A DNA stretch of 64,000 nt from DATKBT01 sp035546295. GTDB taxonomy: Bacteria; Acidobacteriota; Thermoanaerobaculia; Multivoradales; Multivoraceae. Below the pieces are notes generated by a model. It had not been told where the DNA came from, did not search any database, and saw nothing but the letters and a program-made list of their open reading frames with translations. The translations under genes were made by a program, and so were the position numbers. Below are positions 26,294-35,076 of this stretch, in pieces (position 1 is the first letter of the stretch; every line of letters begins with the position of its first letter). The stretch covers positions 17,285-81,284 of the forward strand of contig DATKBT010000132.1 in the NCBI GenBank assembly GCA_035546295.1, in the 5' to 3' direction.

Positions 26294-26944
26294 ATGCGAA
26301 GCGACAATTGGGCCCACACCCTCAAGGTGATGCTGTGGACCGTTCTGGCGACGGTCTGCGTGCTGCTGCTCGGCCTGCTGATCGTCCCCTACACCGGCGT
26401 CCTCGACGTGGCTGCCGCCGAGAGCGACCCCGCCCTCCACTGGTACCTCGAGACGGCGCGCGAGAACAAGGTCTCGTCGCAGGCCGAGGCGATCCAACCG
26501 CCCGCCGACCTCACCTCCCCGCGAAGGATCGACCGCGGTCTCGTCGCCTATCACCAGATGTGCGTGATGTGCCATGGAGCGCCCGGGGTCGATGCGGGCT
26601 GGATCGCCCAGGGCCTCAATCCTGCGCCTCCGCGACTGGCCGACCCGGCCGAGCGCGAGCTCGGCGATGCCACCGCGGCGCGCGATTTCTGGGTGATCGA
26701 GAACGGCATCCGGATGACGGGGATGGCCGCGCTGGGTCCGACCCACGGCGAGGAGGAGATGTGGGACCTCGTCGCCTTCCTCCAGCATCTACCCGAGATG
26801 ACGCCCGAGGCCTACGCGTCTTCGCTCGAAGCCGCGGGGCTGACCTCGTCCTCGGGCTCCGGGCATCATCACCAGAACGACCCGATGGAGGGCGCCGACA
26901 GCGAACACGACCACGGGGGAGACGACCACGCCCACGGCTCGTAG
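26294..26944 (+). CDS. Membrane-anchored cytochrome c with His-rich tail
   Basis: ATG 26294 lies eight bases after AGGAGG. The 216-residue product begins with an uncleaved-looking anchor (VMLWTVLATVCVLLLGLLIV), then a class I-type cytochrome c domain with heme motif CVMCH at about residue 91 and a candidate distal Met in RMTGMAAL. The fold matches the cytochrome c family that receives electrons at the periplasmic face. The last 30 residues (GHHHQNDPMEGADSEHDHGG and DDHAHGS) contain many His and acidic residues and form a probable metal-binding tail. A role in metal delivery or in metal-sensitive electron transfer is inference. No redox partner is adjacent; the next gene is a methyltransferase. 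Confidence 0.87.
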   Translation: MRSDNWAHTLKVMLWTVLATVCVLLLGLLIVPYTGVLDVAAAESDPALHWYLETARENKVSSQAEAIQPPADLTSPRRIDRGLVAYHQMCVMCHGAPGVDAGWIAQGLNPAPPRLADPAERELGDATAARDFWVIENGIRMTGMAALGPTHGEEEMWDLVAFLQHLPEMTPEAYASSLEAAGLTSSSGSGHHHQNDPMEGADSEHDHGGDDHAHGS

Positions 26945-27064
26945 GGGTCAATCCTGAATCGCGAGTGCTCCGCTCGCACGGCCAGGCGCAACGTCCGACG
27001 AGCGCGATCGGGTCGGCGCGAGACGCGGCGTTCCTCGTCCCGGGGCGTCGTAGACTGCGTCCCG

Positions 27065-27637
27065 ATGCCTTACGCCTCCGCCGGTCCGCGCCGCGGCTTC
27101 CGGCTGCACGTCGGCTGCGGCCCCGAGCGTCTGCGGGGCTGGATCAATGCCGACCTCGAGCGGCACCCCGGGGTCGACCTGATCCTCGACGCACGGCAGC
27201 CGCTGCCATTCGCCGACGCCACGATGGCGTACGTCTTCGCCGAGCACTTCCTCGAGCATCTCGATCGCGACAACGGCGTGGCGTTCCTCTCCGAGTGCCG
27301 GCGGGTGCTCCACCCCCGCACGGGCGTGATCCGCGTGTCGACTCCCAACCTCGACTGGGTCTGGTCGACACACTACCGGTACCCTGCCGACGCCGCGACC
27401 AAGCGGGCCGGGGCCTTCCACCTGAACCAGGCCTTCCACGGCTGGGGACACCGCTACCTCTACAACGACGTCGTGCTGACCGACGCGCTGCAGGAGGCGG
27501 GGTTCGAGGACGTGCAGTTCTTCCGCTACGGCGAGAGCGATCGGAACGAGCTCGGCGGCCTCGAGCGGCACGAGATCAACCGCTTCGAGACCTCCGAGAC
27601 TCTGCCCCACGTCGTCATCGCGCAGGCGCACGCCTGA
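27065..27637 (+). CDS. Class I SAM-dependent methyltransferase
   Basis: A 190-residue soluble methyltransferase-fold protein. Motif I is LHVGCGPERLRGWINAD, the acidic motif II is LILDARQPLPFADAT and the post-motif EHFLEHL and LHPRTGVIRVSTPN strands are those of the Methyltransf_11-type family used for sugar, lipid or small-molecule methylation. The C-terminal half (FHGWGHRYLYNDV, RYGESDRNELGGLERHEI) resembles methyltransferases in polysaccharide-modification loci. ATG 27065 is the only start near the domain edge. Substrate unknown; neighbours give no firm clue. Confidence 0.88.
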   Translation: MPYASAGPRRGFRLHVGCGPERLRGWINADLERHPGVDLILDARQPLPFADATMAYVFAEHFLEHLDRDNGVAFLSECRRVLHPRTGVIRVSTPNLDWVWSTHYRYPADAATKRAGAFHLNQAFHGWGHRYLYNDVVLTDALQEAGFEDVQFFRYGESDRNELGGLERHEINRFETSETLPHVVIAQAHA

Positions 27638-27753
27638 ACGACCCGCCGCCCGCATCCCGGCGTCGCTGCCTCCGGAGAAGCGTAGGAGTTGGAGATGGAG
27701 ACTGCAATCTCGCGTCGTTGACTCTCCGGTGGCGTCGCCTTACGGTTGGCTCG

Positions 27754-29664
27754 ATGCCCCGGCTCTTCACCGGAACGCGCGGATCCGGCGCTCTGTCGCT
27801 CTTCGTCGCCCTGGCCCTGAGCGCCGGCTGCGGCGCGCCGCCGGCCACGACCGACACCGCGCCGCCGGCGACGAGGACGGCGGATCCCGGGGCGCAGCCG
27901 CTCGACCCGGCAGAGCTGCAGCCGCTGCTGGCCCTCGGCAGCCAGGTCACCTGCTGGCTTCACGCAGAGGTACCGGCGACCTCGTCGATCGGCTGCATCG
28001 GCCGTCCGGTCCTGCAGGCGCTCGCCGACTCCCGCGCGCTCGCTCGCGCCCGGGGCCTGACTCTCGGTCTGCGTCACGGGTGCCTGCTCCGAGAGGACGG
28101 GGAGGTCGCCTGCTGGGGGGACGGCCTCGACGGGCAGCTCGGAGTCGTGGCGAGCCGGATCCCTGAGCGTCACCTCGGCCGCCCCGCGCGCGAGTCCCCC
28201 GAGCCGGTGCCCGGGGCGCCGGTGCTGGCAGCCCTCGAGGCAGGCTGGCTCCACACCTGCGGCCTGACCCCGACCGGAGCCGTCTTCTGCTGGGGAGACG
28301 ATGCACGCGGGCAGCTCGGCAGGGCCGAGGCGGGACCCGAGGCCCGCGCGGTCGAGGGGCTGCCGGACGGCGTGTTCGCGCTCGCTGCGGGCGGGCTCCA
28401 CACCTGCATCGTCACCGCCGAAGGCCGCGTGCAGTGCTGGGGGGACGGCTCCTTCGGCCAGCTCGGCGACGGCGAAGCGGCCGACGCCCGCTCCCCGGTC
28501 GAGGTGAGCGGCCTCGCCGGCGCGGCGACCGCGGTCGCCGCAGGCGGCTACCACACCTGCGCCCGGCTCGCCGACGGCTCGGTCTCCTGCTGGGGAGACA
28601 ACCGCTTCGGTCAGCTCGGCGACGGCACCACCGAGCGCCGGCTGAGCGCGGTCACCGTCGACGGTCTCGCCGCGCCGGCGCGCGCGATCGCGGCCGGCGG
28701 AGTCTTCACCTGCGCGCTGCTCGAGGATGGCCGGGTGCAATGCTGGGGATCCGACGAGATGGGCGAGCTCGGCGACGGGGAGCCGGCCGGCGACTCGAGC
28801 CCGCCGCGCTCCCGGCTCGAGCCCGCCGCTCCGGTCGGTCGGCTTCCTGGACCGGCGGCCCGCGTGATGGCGGGGGAGCTCCACGCCTGCGCCGAGATCA
28901 CGCCCGAGGGCGGCCCTCCAGAGCTCTACTGCTGGGGCGTCAACGACAGCGGGCAACTCGGCGATGGCACCACCGAGCTGCGTCAGGCGGCGGTCCGCTT
29001 CGAGGGGGTCGCGGCCGATCTCGCCGATCCGGCGATTCCCGCTCCGAGCCCGCCGTTCGAAGGCCTCGACGTGTCGTACCACAGCGGCCGCGTCGACTGG
29101 CGGGCCGCGGCAGCCGAGGGCTTCCGCTTCGGATTGATGCTGGCGACCGCCGGCGTCGACTTCCGCGATCCCTTCCTGACCGCGCACTGGGAGCACATCC
29201 GAGACGCCGGCCTGGTTCGCGGCGCGTACCACTTCTACGTCTCCGCCGACGACCCTGAGGAGCAGGCGCACCATTTCCTCTCGCACGTGCTGCTCGAGCC
29301 CGGCGACCTGCGGCCGGTGGTCGACATCGAGTCGGCATCGACGCAGGCGCCCGGCGAGCTGGCCGACCAGCTCGCCGTGTTCGTCGCCGAGATCGAGAGC
29401 GTGCTGGGCGTCGGACCCATCATCTACACCGGGCCCACGTTCTGGCGCGACCACGTCGCCGACCCGCGCTTCGCCGCCTATCCGCTGTGGATCGCCGAGT
29501 ACGGGGTCGACGCTCCGGTGGTGCCGGATCCCTGGGACCGGTGGCACCTGTGGCAGTGGCGGGGCAATGCCGACCTCCCCCACGTCTCGCCGGTGGTCGA
29601 CCTCGACCGCGTGCACGCCGAGGTCGATTTCGACGCCCTGCGGATGCCGGAGACGCGGCCTTGA
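27754..29664 (+). CDS. RCC1 propeller - GH25 lysozyme fusion lipoprotein
   Basis: ATG 27754 opens a lipoprotein signal ending in LALSAGC. The 636-residue protein has six visible RCC1-type repeats (residues about 105-435), each with an HTC or HAC early and CWG late (LHTCGLTPTGAVFCWGDD, YHTCARLADGSVSCWGDN), so every blade appears to hold a Cys pair. From about residue 435 a glycoside hydrolase 25 domain follows: EGLDVSYHSGRVDW with the first catalytic Asp, GAYHFYVSADDPEEQA, PVVDIES with the catalytic Asp/Glu pair, and a C-terminal WHLWQWRG. GH25 enzymes cleave the N-acetylmuramic acid-N-acetylglucosamine bond. The stop overlaps the next gene start by three bases. A cell-envelope muramidase with a propeller targeting module is the likely role. 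Confidence 0.9.
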   Translation: MPRLFTGTRGSGALSLFVALALSAGCGAPPATTDTAPPATRTADPGAQPLDPAELQPLLALGSQVTCWLHAEVPATSSIGCIGRPVLQALADSRALARARGLTLGLRHGCLLREDGEVACWGDGLDGQLGVVASRIPERHLGRPARESPEPVPGAPVLAALEAGWLHTCGLTPTGAVFCWGDDARGQLGRAEAGPEARAVEGLPDGVFALAAGGLHTCIVTAEGRVQCWGDGSFGQLGDGEAADARSPVEVSGLAGAATAVAAGGYHTCARLADGSVSCWGDNRFGQLGDGTTERRLSAVTVDGLAAPARAIAAGGVFTCALLEDGRVQCWGSDEMGELGDGEPAGDSSPPRSRLEPAAPVGRLPGPAARVMAGELHACAEITPEGGPPELYCWGVNDSGQLGDGTTELRQAAVRFEGVAADLADPAIPAPSPPFEGLDVSYHSGRVDWRAAAAEGFRFGLMLATAGVDFRDPFLTAHWEHIRDAGLVRGAYHFYVSADDPEEQAHHFLSHVLLEPGDLRPVVDIESASTQAPGELADQLAVFVAEIESVLGVGPIIYTGPTFWRDHVADPRFAAYPLWIAEYGVDAPVVPDPWDRWHLWQWRGNADLPHVSPVVDLDRVHAEVDFDALRMPETRP

Positions 29665-30872
29665 GACGCAACGCGCCGGCCGGCCGGCCGCGCTCGCGCT
29701 GCACCAGGCGCGTGCTCGCCGGGCCCGGTCTCCTGGTCTTCGCGCATCTGCTGGCGTTTCCGGGCTGTACCGGTCCGAAGCGCCTCTCGGACGGCCACCT
29801 GGTCTACAACGAGGCGGTTCGTCGAGCAGCCGACCAAGAGCTGCTGCTCAACATCGTTCGGCTGCGCTACCTCGAGCCGCTCGAGTTCCTCGCCACCACC
29901 TCGATCAACTCGACCCTCAGCTTCTCGGTCTCCCTCGACGCCAACGTCGGCCGATCCGGCGGCGCCACGAGCTCGGGGGCTGGCCTCACCGCCCGCTATT
30001 CGAGCACGCCGACCTTCTCGTTCGTGCCCCAGCGCGGCGAAGCGTTCGCCAGCCGGCTGACCGAGCCGATCGCGCTCGACGACCTGGTGCTCCTGGTGTC
30101 GGCCAATCGCGACGCGCACACGATCCTCCGGCTGCTGGTGAGCTGGATGAACGGGCTCGACAACCGCGAGGGGTCGGTCGATCCCGGCTTCGTCGAAGCC
30201 ACCCGGAACCTCACCGATCTCCTGCTCTCGGGAGGAGCGCTGATCGGCTTTCGCGAAGTCGAGCGCGACGTGACGCCGCCGATGCCGGTCGGCCAGGTCA
30301 CACCGTCGGCGATGCTCCAGGCGCACGGCGCCGGCCTCGCCATCCGCACGCGCGCCGACGGCCGTGAGATCGTCTTCACCGCGTCCGAGCGGCGCCCGGC
30401 CCTATTCATCGAAGCGGAGACGGCCGGGCGCGCGTCCCTGATCGAGAGCCTGCGGCTCGATTCCGGGACCACCGAGTTCGCGATCGAGGAACGCGCTCCC
30501 GTCGCCGGCACCGGGCGCACCGCCGCGATCGAGCTCGAGACGCGGTCGCTGCTGCACGCGATGGCCTTCCTCAGCCAGGGGATCCAGGTCCCGGAGGAGC
30601 ATCTGGCCAGCGGCCTGGCGAGCTCCGGCTGGGCGCAGGCGGCGATCTCTCGGGTGACGATGGAAGACCTGTTCCAGGTGAGCTCCGCGCCGCGCGAGCC
30701 GGAGGACGCGGCGCTCGCGGTCCGGCACCAGGGGACCTGGTTCTACATCCACGAGACCGACGAGGCGACCAAGCGCACCTTCTTCATGATCGCCGAGGCT
30801 TTCCGCCTCGCGCTCGAGCACGACACCAGCCGCGCTCCGGTCCTGACCCTCCCAGTCGCGGGGAGCGGCTGA
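29661..30872 (+). CDS. Conserved lipoprotein of unknown function (YNEAVRRAADQELLLN family)
   Basis: The TTG at 29661 overlaps the previous TGA (TTGA), which suggests coupling with the RCC1-GH25 gene. The 403-residue product has a lipoprotein signal ending in HLLAFPGC. Then comes LVYNEAVRRAADQELLLNIV, a motif I recognise from a broadly distributed family of uncharacterised lipoproteins in Proteobacteria and Acidobacteria; members are often next to envelope or stress genes. A long, sheet-rich middle and a C-terminal FYIHETDEATKRTFFMIAEA follow. No enzyme motif is seen. Being made with a muramidase, it may serve in peptidoglycan or outer-membrane maintenance, an inference from context only. Confidence 0.82.
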   Translation: MRRNAPAGRPRSRCTRRVLAGPGLLVFAHLLAFPGCTGPKRLSDGHLVYNEAVRRAADQELLLNIVRLRYLEPLEFLATTSINSTLSFSVSLDANVGRSGGATSSGAGLTARYSSTPTFSFVPQRGEAFASRLTEPIALDDLVLLVSANRDAHTILRLLVSWMNGLDNREGSVDPGFVEATRNLTDLLLSGGALIGFREVERDVTPPMPVGQVTPSAMLQAHGAGLAIRTRADGREIVFTASERRPALFIEAETAGRASLIESLRLDSGTTEFAIEERAPVAGTGRTAAIELETRSLLHAMAFLSQGIQVPEEHLASGLASSGWAQAAISRVTMEDLFQVSSAPREPEDAALAVRHQGTWFYIHETDEATKRTFFMIAEAFRLALEHDTSRAPVLTLPVAGSG

Positions 30873-31350
30873 GGCCGACACGCGAGCGCGGCGACCGGGG
30901 GACGCCGTCCACCGCTGCGATCGCGGCCGGCGCCGCCCGCCCCCAGGCCTCCGGCCTCCCGACGCGTGGCCGCTGACCATTTTTCGCGGCAGCCGGTGAC
31001 GCGATTCGTTACAGCACGTGGAATCGCCTTCTGCTCGAGTTGGGATCGGGACGCGAGATCTCCCGCGGTCGGGCTAGGCCCGGGGCACGGAGTCTCGGCG
31101 CTCGAGTCGCAACCGCTTGTGACGACGCGGGTTCGCCCCGTTCGAAGCTTCGGACCCCGCGGCCTGGCCTCCTCCGCCCCGCCGTTCACTGAGCCGCAGC
31201 CGAGGAGGGGCCTACGAATGGCACGATCCTTGCGCATCGGATCGCTTCGTCACGATGCTCGGGGCTGCCTCCGCCCCGTTCGGCCCCAGCAGAGATCTGC
31301 GGTTCCTCTCGTCTCTTCCCAATCCGACCGTCAGCTGGAGAATCTCACGC
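30873..31350. other. Spacer with a 7-bp inverted repeat
   Basis: A 478-bp region between same-strand genes. It contains GCGATTC (31001-31007), thirteen bases, and GAATCGC (31021-31027), a perfect inverted repeat that could be an operator for the phosphatase-like gene. No gene or clear promoter hexamers were found. Confidence 0.4.
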
Positions 31351-31860
31351 ATGATGCCGCTCGACTGGTTGATCGAAGGCCATCTCGCCGGGACGCTGCG
31401 ACCGGTCACCACTGTCGAGCCCGGAGCGGACCTGCGCTGGCTGCACGACCGGGGCATCCGGCTGCTGGTCAATCTGACCCTGGTGCCGCTGCGCTCGCAG
31501 GAGTGCCCCGAAGATCTGGAGATCGTCCACTTCCCCTTGGAGGACCGCGCGGTCCCGGCGGCTGCCTCGGTGGAGGTGCTCTGCTCCGAGATCCTCGACG
31601 CGATCATCGCCGGAAAGCCGGTCGCGGTCTGCGGCGGCGCCGGCGTCAGTCGCACGGCGACGATCCTCGCGTGCTGCCTGGTGGCCTGGCGAGGCGGTGC
31701 CGCCGCCGCGCTCGAGGCGGTCGGGCGGCTCGGCGCTGCCTACACACCGACCCCGGCGCAGGAGCAGTTCATCCGTGACTTCGACTTCGATGTGCGCGCC
31801 ACGGTGGAGCCGAGGAACGACTCGCCGACGAGGGATCGAGCGACTTCCCGGGTGACCTGA
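31351..31860 (+). CDS. Dual-specificity phosphatase-like protein with a defective P-loop
   Basis: Starting at ATG 31351 gives 169 residues and places the start at the domain edge (MMPLDWLIEGHLAGTLRP); an upstream ATG at 31255 is possible. The fold is that of cyclin-dependent-kinase-type and prokaryotic dual-specificity phosphatases: LHDRGIRLLVNLT, then IVHFPLEDRAVP with the general-acid Asp. The P-loop reads VAVCGGAGVSRTAT, where HCxAGxSR is expected: either Cys has become Gly with a neighbouring His-to-Cys, or one residue was inserted to give Cys94-x6-Arg101 in place of Cx5R. Activity is doubtful, so a phospho-binding pseudophosphatase is possible. A short Arg-rich tail follows. It is separate from both neighbours. 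Confidence 0.75.
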   Translation: MMPLDWLIEGHLAGTLRPVTTVEPGADLRWLHDRGIRLLVNLTLVPLRSQECPEDLEIVHFPLEDRAVPAAASVEVLCSEILDAIIAGKPVAVCGGAGVSRTATILACCLVAWRGGAAAALEAVGRLGAAYTPTPAQEQFIRDFDFDVRATVEPRNDSPTRDRATSRVT

Positions 31861-32134
31861 CCGGACCCCAGATCGCGGTGTAGAGGAGCCTGGTCGGCTC
31901 TGCGGAGGGTGGCGCCGCTTCGAGCGCTCGTCCTGTGCGCCTCCAGGCCCTTCGGGGCCTTCAGCGTCCGGCGCGGGCTCGCGCGAGCGCGACCTCGCGC
32001 CGTGGAGGCTCGGGCTGCGCGACCTCGCGCGATGCCTGGAGGGTGCAGCCGTCTCGGATCGTCAGCCGCCGCCGGCGCTCCGCCGTCCCAACTCGACCCG
32101 CCTCGTCGCCGGCCAGGCTCTCCGTGTCACCCGC

Positions 32135-34666
32135 GTGCTGGGGGGGAGAACAATCCGCTCGCCTCGTGCGTACGATGAACAGCCGCCTCGACAACCGAAG
32201 GAGCGACGGACCCAACGGGAGGGCAGCGTCATCGAGCACCTGAAGATCGTCCTCCGCATGCTGGCCAAGCGGCCCGGCTTCACCCTGATCGCGGTCCTCA
32301 CCCTGGCGCTCGGCATCGGCGCGACGGCGGCGGTCTTCAGCTTGATCCAGGGGGTGCTGCTCACCCCTCCGCCCTACGACGATCCGCAGCGGCTGGTCCT
32401 CGTCGAGCCGGCGCTCACCGTCGAGGAGCAGGGCGGGCCGACGCCCGACTGGGCGGCCGCTCAGTGGCTGAGGTGGCAGGAGGAGGCGAAGTCCTTCGAG
32501 GGCATCGCCGCGCATGTCTGGTCCTTCAGCTTCCTGGTCTCCGAGGACGGCAGCGAGTCGCTCGAAGGGATGCGGGTGACCCGCGAGTATTTCGACGTCG
32601 TCGGGCTGGAGCCGCTGATCGGCCGCACCTTCGAAGCCGCCGACACCGAGCCGGGCGCGGATCCGGTGATGATCCTCGGCCACGACCTCTGGTTGCGGCG
32701 CTTCGGCGGTGATCCAGCCGTCCTCGGCCAGACGCTGCGCATCTCGCGCCAGGAGACCCCGCCGACCGTGATCGGCGTCATGCCCCCCGGCGTGCGCTTC
32801 CTCCCCTCGGCGCGCGCGTCGCGAGAGCCGAACTACGATGTCGATGCGCTGGTCGACTTCTGGGCCCCGGCGGCGCCGACCCCGGAGGTCCTGATGCGTC
32901 GCTTCTGGAGCGTCGTGGCGCGCCTCGAGCAAGGGGTCACGCCCGAGTCCGCCCGCGCCGAGCTCGAGCTGATCGACGCCCGCCACGTGCGGGAGGAGCC
33001 CGACCTCGCCGGCACGGTGCCCCGCCTGCGCTCGGTCGTCGACTTCATGAACGCCGGCGGCCGCCGGATCCTGCTGCCGCTGCTCGGCGCTGCGGGCCTG
33101 GTGCTGCTGATCGCGTGCGGCAACGCTGCGGCTCTGCTGCTGGTGCGCGGGCTCCAGAGACAGCACGAGTACGGCGTGCGGCGCGCCCTCGGGGCGCGCC
33201 GCTTCGCCTTGATCCTGCAAGTCGTCTCGGAGAGCCTCGCGCTCGCGCTTCTCGGCGGAGCGCTCGGCGTGGTGCTCGCGATCGGGATCGTCCGGATGTT
33301 CAAGGCGATCGGAAGCCACGCCGTCCCCCGGCTCGACACCGTGACCCTCGGCTGGCCGGTCCTCCTCTACGGGCTCGGTGCGGCGGTCGCCGCGGCGCTG
33401 CTCGCGGCGATCTATCCGGCACTGCGCACGGCGCGGCTGTCCCAGTTCAGCATGCTCTCCGGCGCCAGCTCCAAGAGCAGCGCGGGCCGGGCGGAGCGCC
33501 GCCTGTTGTCGGCGGTGACGATGATCCAGGCGGCGCTGACGCTGGCGCTGCTGGTCGGCGCCGGTCTCCTGATCCGCACCATGGGCAACCTCGCGAGGGT
33601 CGATTCCGGCTACGACACCGAGAGCGTGCTCACCATGAGCGTGACTGCCGTCGAGGGGAGCTGGGCCGACTTCCATCGGCAGGCCCTCGAGCGGGTCGCC
33701 GCCATTCCGGGCGTCGACAAGGCCGCCTTCGCCTGGGGCGTGCCCTTGACCGGCAACAACTGGCCGGGTGAGTTCGAGATCGAAGGGCGCGCTGCCGACG
33801 ATCCGGTCGCCCTGCCCAGCCGCTCGGTCACCCCCGGGTACTTCGAGTTGCTCGGACAGCAGATCGTCGAAGGGCGCGACTTGCGCTCCTCGGACGACAG
33901 CGAGGCGCCGCCGGTGGCGGTGGTCAACCAGGCGCTCGCCGACCGCTACTTTCCGGGCGCCACCCCGCTCGGCAAGAAGCTGTGGTTCCCTGGCCGACAG
34001 CAGGAGGCTCCGCCAGGGATGGCGAGCCGGTTCGAGATCGTCGGGGTGGTCAGCAACGCTCGCACCGACGACCTGACGCGCGCCTCGGAGCCCGAGATCT
34101 ACTACTCGCTCTGGCAGCGCGGAGCGTTCTCCAAGCACCTGGTGGTGCGCACCAGCGGCGACGCTCTGTCGGTGGCCGGCGAGGTCCAGCGTGCGCTCCA
34201 CGAAGTCGCTCCGACCGCCGCGGTCGAGAACCTCAAGACCCTCGAGCAGATCCGGGGGGACTCGGTGGCTTCTCGGAGCTTCGCGACCGGACTGCTGGTC
34301 GCCTTCGCGATCGTGGCGAGCGTGCTCACCCTCGGCGGGCTCTACGGTGTGCTGTCGCTGTCGGTCGCGTTGCGGCGGCGCGAGATCGCGATCCGCACCG
34401 CGGTGGGAGCCGGTCGCGGCAACGTGCTGTCGATGATCCTGAAGCAGGGTCTGCTGTTGATCGGCGTCGGGATCGCCGCCGGCTCGGCCGCGTCGGTGCT
34501 CCTGTCGCGCGGTCTCGGAGCCCTCCTGTTCGAGGTCGAGCCGACCGACCCGGCGACGCTCCTCGTCGTGGCCGTGGCGTTCGCCTCGGTGGCGCTCGTC
34601 GCCTGCTGGTTCCCGGCCTCGAGGGCGACACGCGTCGATCCCGTTCAGGCCCTGCGCGAGGAGTAG
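32135..34666 (+). CDS. ADOP-family ABC transporter permease (MacB/FtsX-like)
   Basis: A fused permease with two MacB periplasmic core and FtsX units. Membrane segments lie near the start (PGFTLIAVLTLALGIGATAA), after the first periplasmic domain (LLGAAGLVLLIACGNAAALL) and around the C-terminus (VASVLTLGGLYGVLSLSVAL). Family motifs are QHEYGVRRALGARR and RRREIAIRTAVGAGRG, with a final RATRVDPVQALREE. GTG 32135 is the first canonical start. The conserved N-terminus IEHLKIVLRMLAKRPG aligns with the family from the triplet GTC at 32228 (GGGAGGG five bases before it), so translation probably starts there with GTC, the following ATC, or a mis-sequenced GTG. A TACGAT -10 lookalike at 32171-32176 supports a start beyond it. 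It likely exports a lipid, peptide or antibiotic. Confidence 0.85.
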   Translation: MLGGRTIRSPRAYDEQPPRQPKERRTQREGSVIEHLKIVLRMLAKRPGFTLIAVLTLALGIGATAAVFSLIQGVLLTPPPYDDPQRLVLVEPALTVEEQGGPTPDWAAAQWLRWQEEAKSFEGIAAHVWSFSFLVSEDGSESLEGMRVTREYFDVVGLEPLIGRTFEAADTEPGADPVMILGHDLWLRRFGGDPAVLGQTLRISRQETPPTVIGVMPPGVRFLPSARASREPNYDVDALVDFWAPAAPTPEVLMRRFWSVVARLEQGVTPESARAELELIDARHVREEPDLAGTVPRLRSVVDFMNAGGRRILLPLLGAAGLVLLIACGNAAALLLVRGLQRQHEYGVRRALGARRFALILQVVSESLALALLGGALGVVLAIGIVRMFKAIGSHAVPRLDTVTLGWPVLLYGLGAAVAAALLAAIYPALRTARLSQFSMLSGASSKSSAGRAERRLLSAVTMIQAALTLALLVGAGLLIRTMGNLARVDSGYDTESVLTMSVTAVEGSWADFHRQALERVAAIPGVDKAAFAWGVPLTGNNWPGEFEIEGRAADDPVALPSRSVTPGYFELLGQQIVEGRDLRSSDDSEAPPVAVVNQALADRYFPGATPLGKKLWFPGRQQEAPPGMASRFEIVGVVSNARTDDLTRASEPEIYYSLWQRGAFSKHLVVRTSGDALSVAGEVQRALHEVAPTAAVENLKTLEQIRGDSVASRSFATGLLVAFAIVASVLTLGGLYGVLSLSVALRRREIAIRTAVGAGRGNVLSMILKQGLLLIGVGIAAGSAASVLLSRGLGALLFEVEPTDPATLLVVAVAFASVALVACWFPASRATRVDPVQALREE

Positions 34667-34849
34667 CCGCAGAAATCGTCGCCGGGCGCAGCTCGGCGAC
34701 CATTTCGACGCGGGTCCTCAGTGCAGTCCGGAAGTTGCGAGGGCTGACCGGCGCGGATCTCCGCGCTGCAGCAATCGCTCCGTCGCCGTGCCGCCGCAGC
34801 GCAGCCCGGCGAGCCCGGGACAGCGAGGGACCGCCGCCGGCAATCCCTT

Positions 34850-35002
34850 ATGCCTCAGGGCCTGCGGTCGCTGGCCGAAGCCGATCATTTCTTCGTCCGC
34901 GGCACCGATAGCTCGGTGGAGTTCGAGCGCGCCTCTGACGGCACCGTTTCGTCCCTCCGGTCCTACCTGCTCGGAGGCAGGACGAGGACCGTTCGGAAGT
35001 AG
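34850..35002 (+). pseudogene. DUF3471-like C-terminal fragment of a serine hydrolase
   Basis: Fifty residues from an ATG without ribosome-binding site. RSLAEADHFFVRGTDSSVEF and ERASDGTVSSLRSYLLGGRT resemble the C-terminal beta domain that follows beta-lactamase-type or amidohydrolase domains in Acidobacteria. No upstream partner in this frame is present, so it is best read as the tail of a deleted gene. A chance open frame is possible but the pattern of alternating hydrophobic residues is regular. Confidence 0.4.
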
Positions 35003-35076
35003 CCACGCCGCCCTCTCTCCCGGGATCGCCGAGCACGATCCGGCGAGGACGCCGGCCGCCAGGCCCTCGGGCAGGC

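Noticed and set aside
31961..34201. A 746-codon minus-strand open frame
   Set aside because: Shadow of the ADOP permease; no signal or domain.
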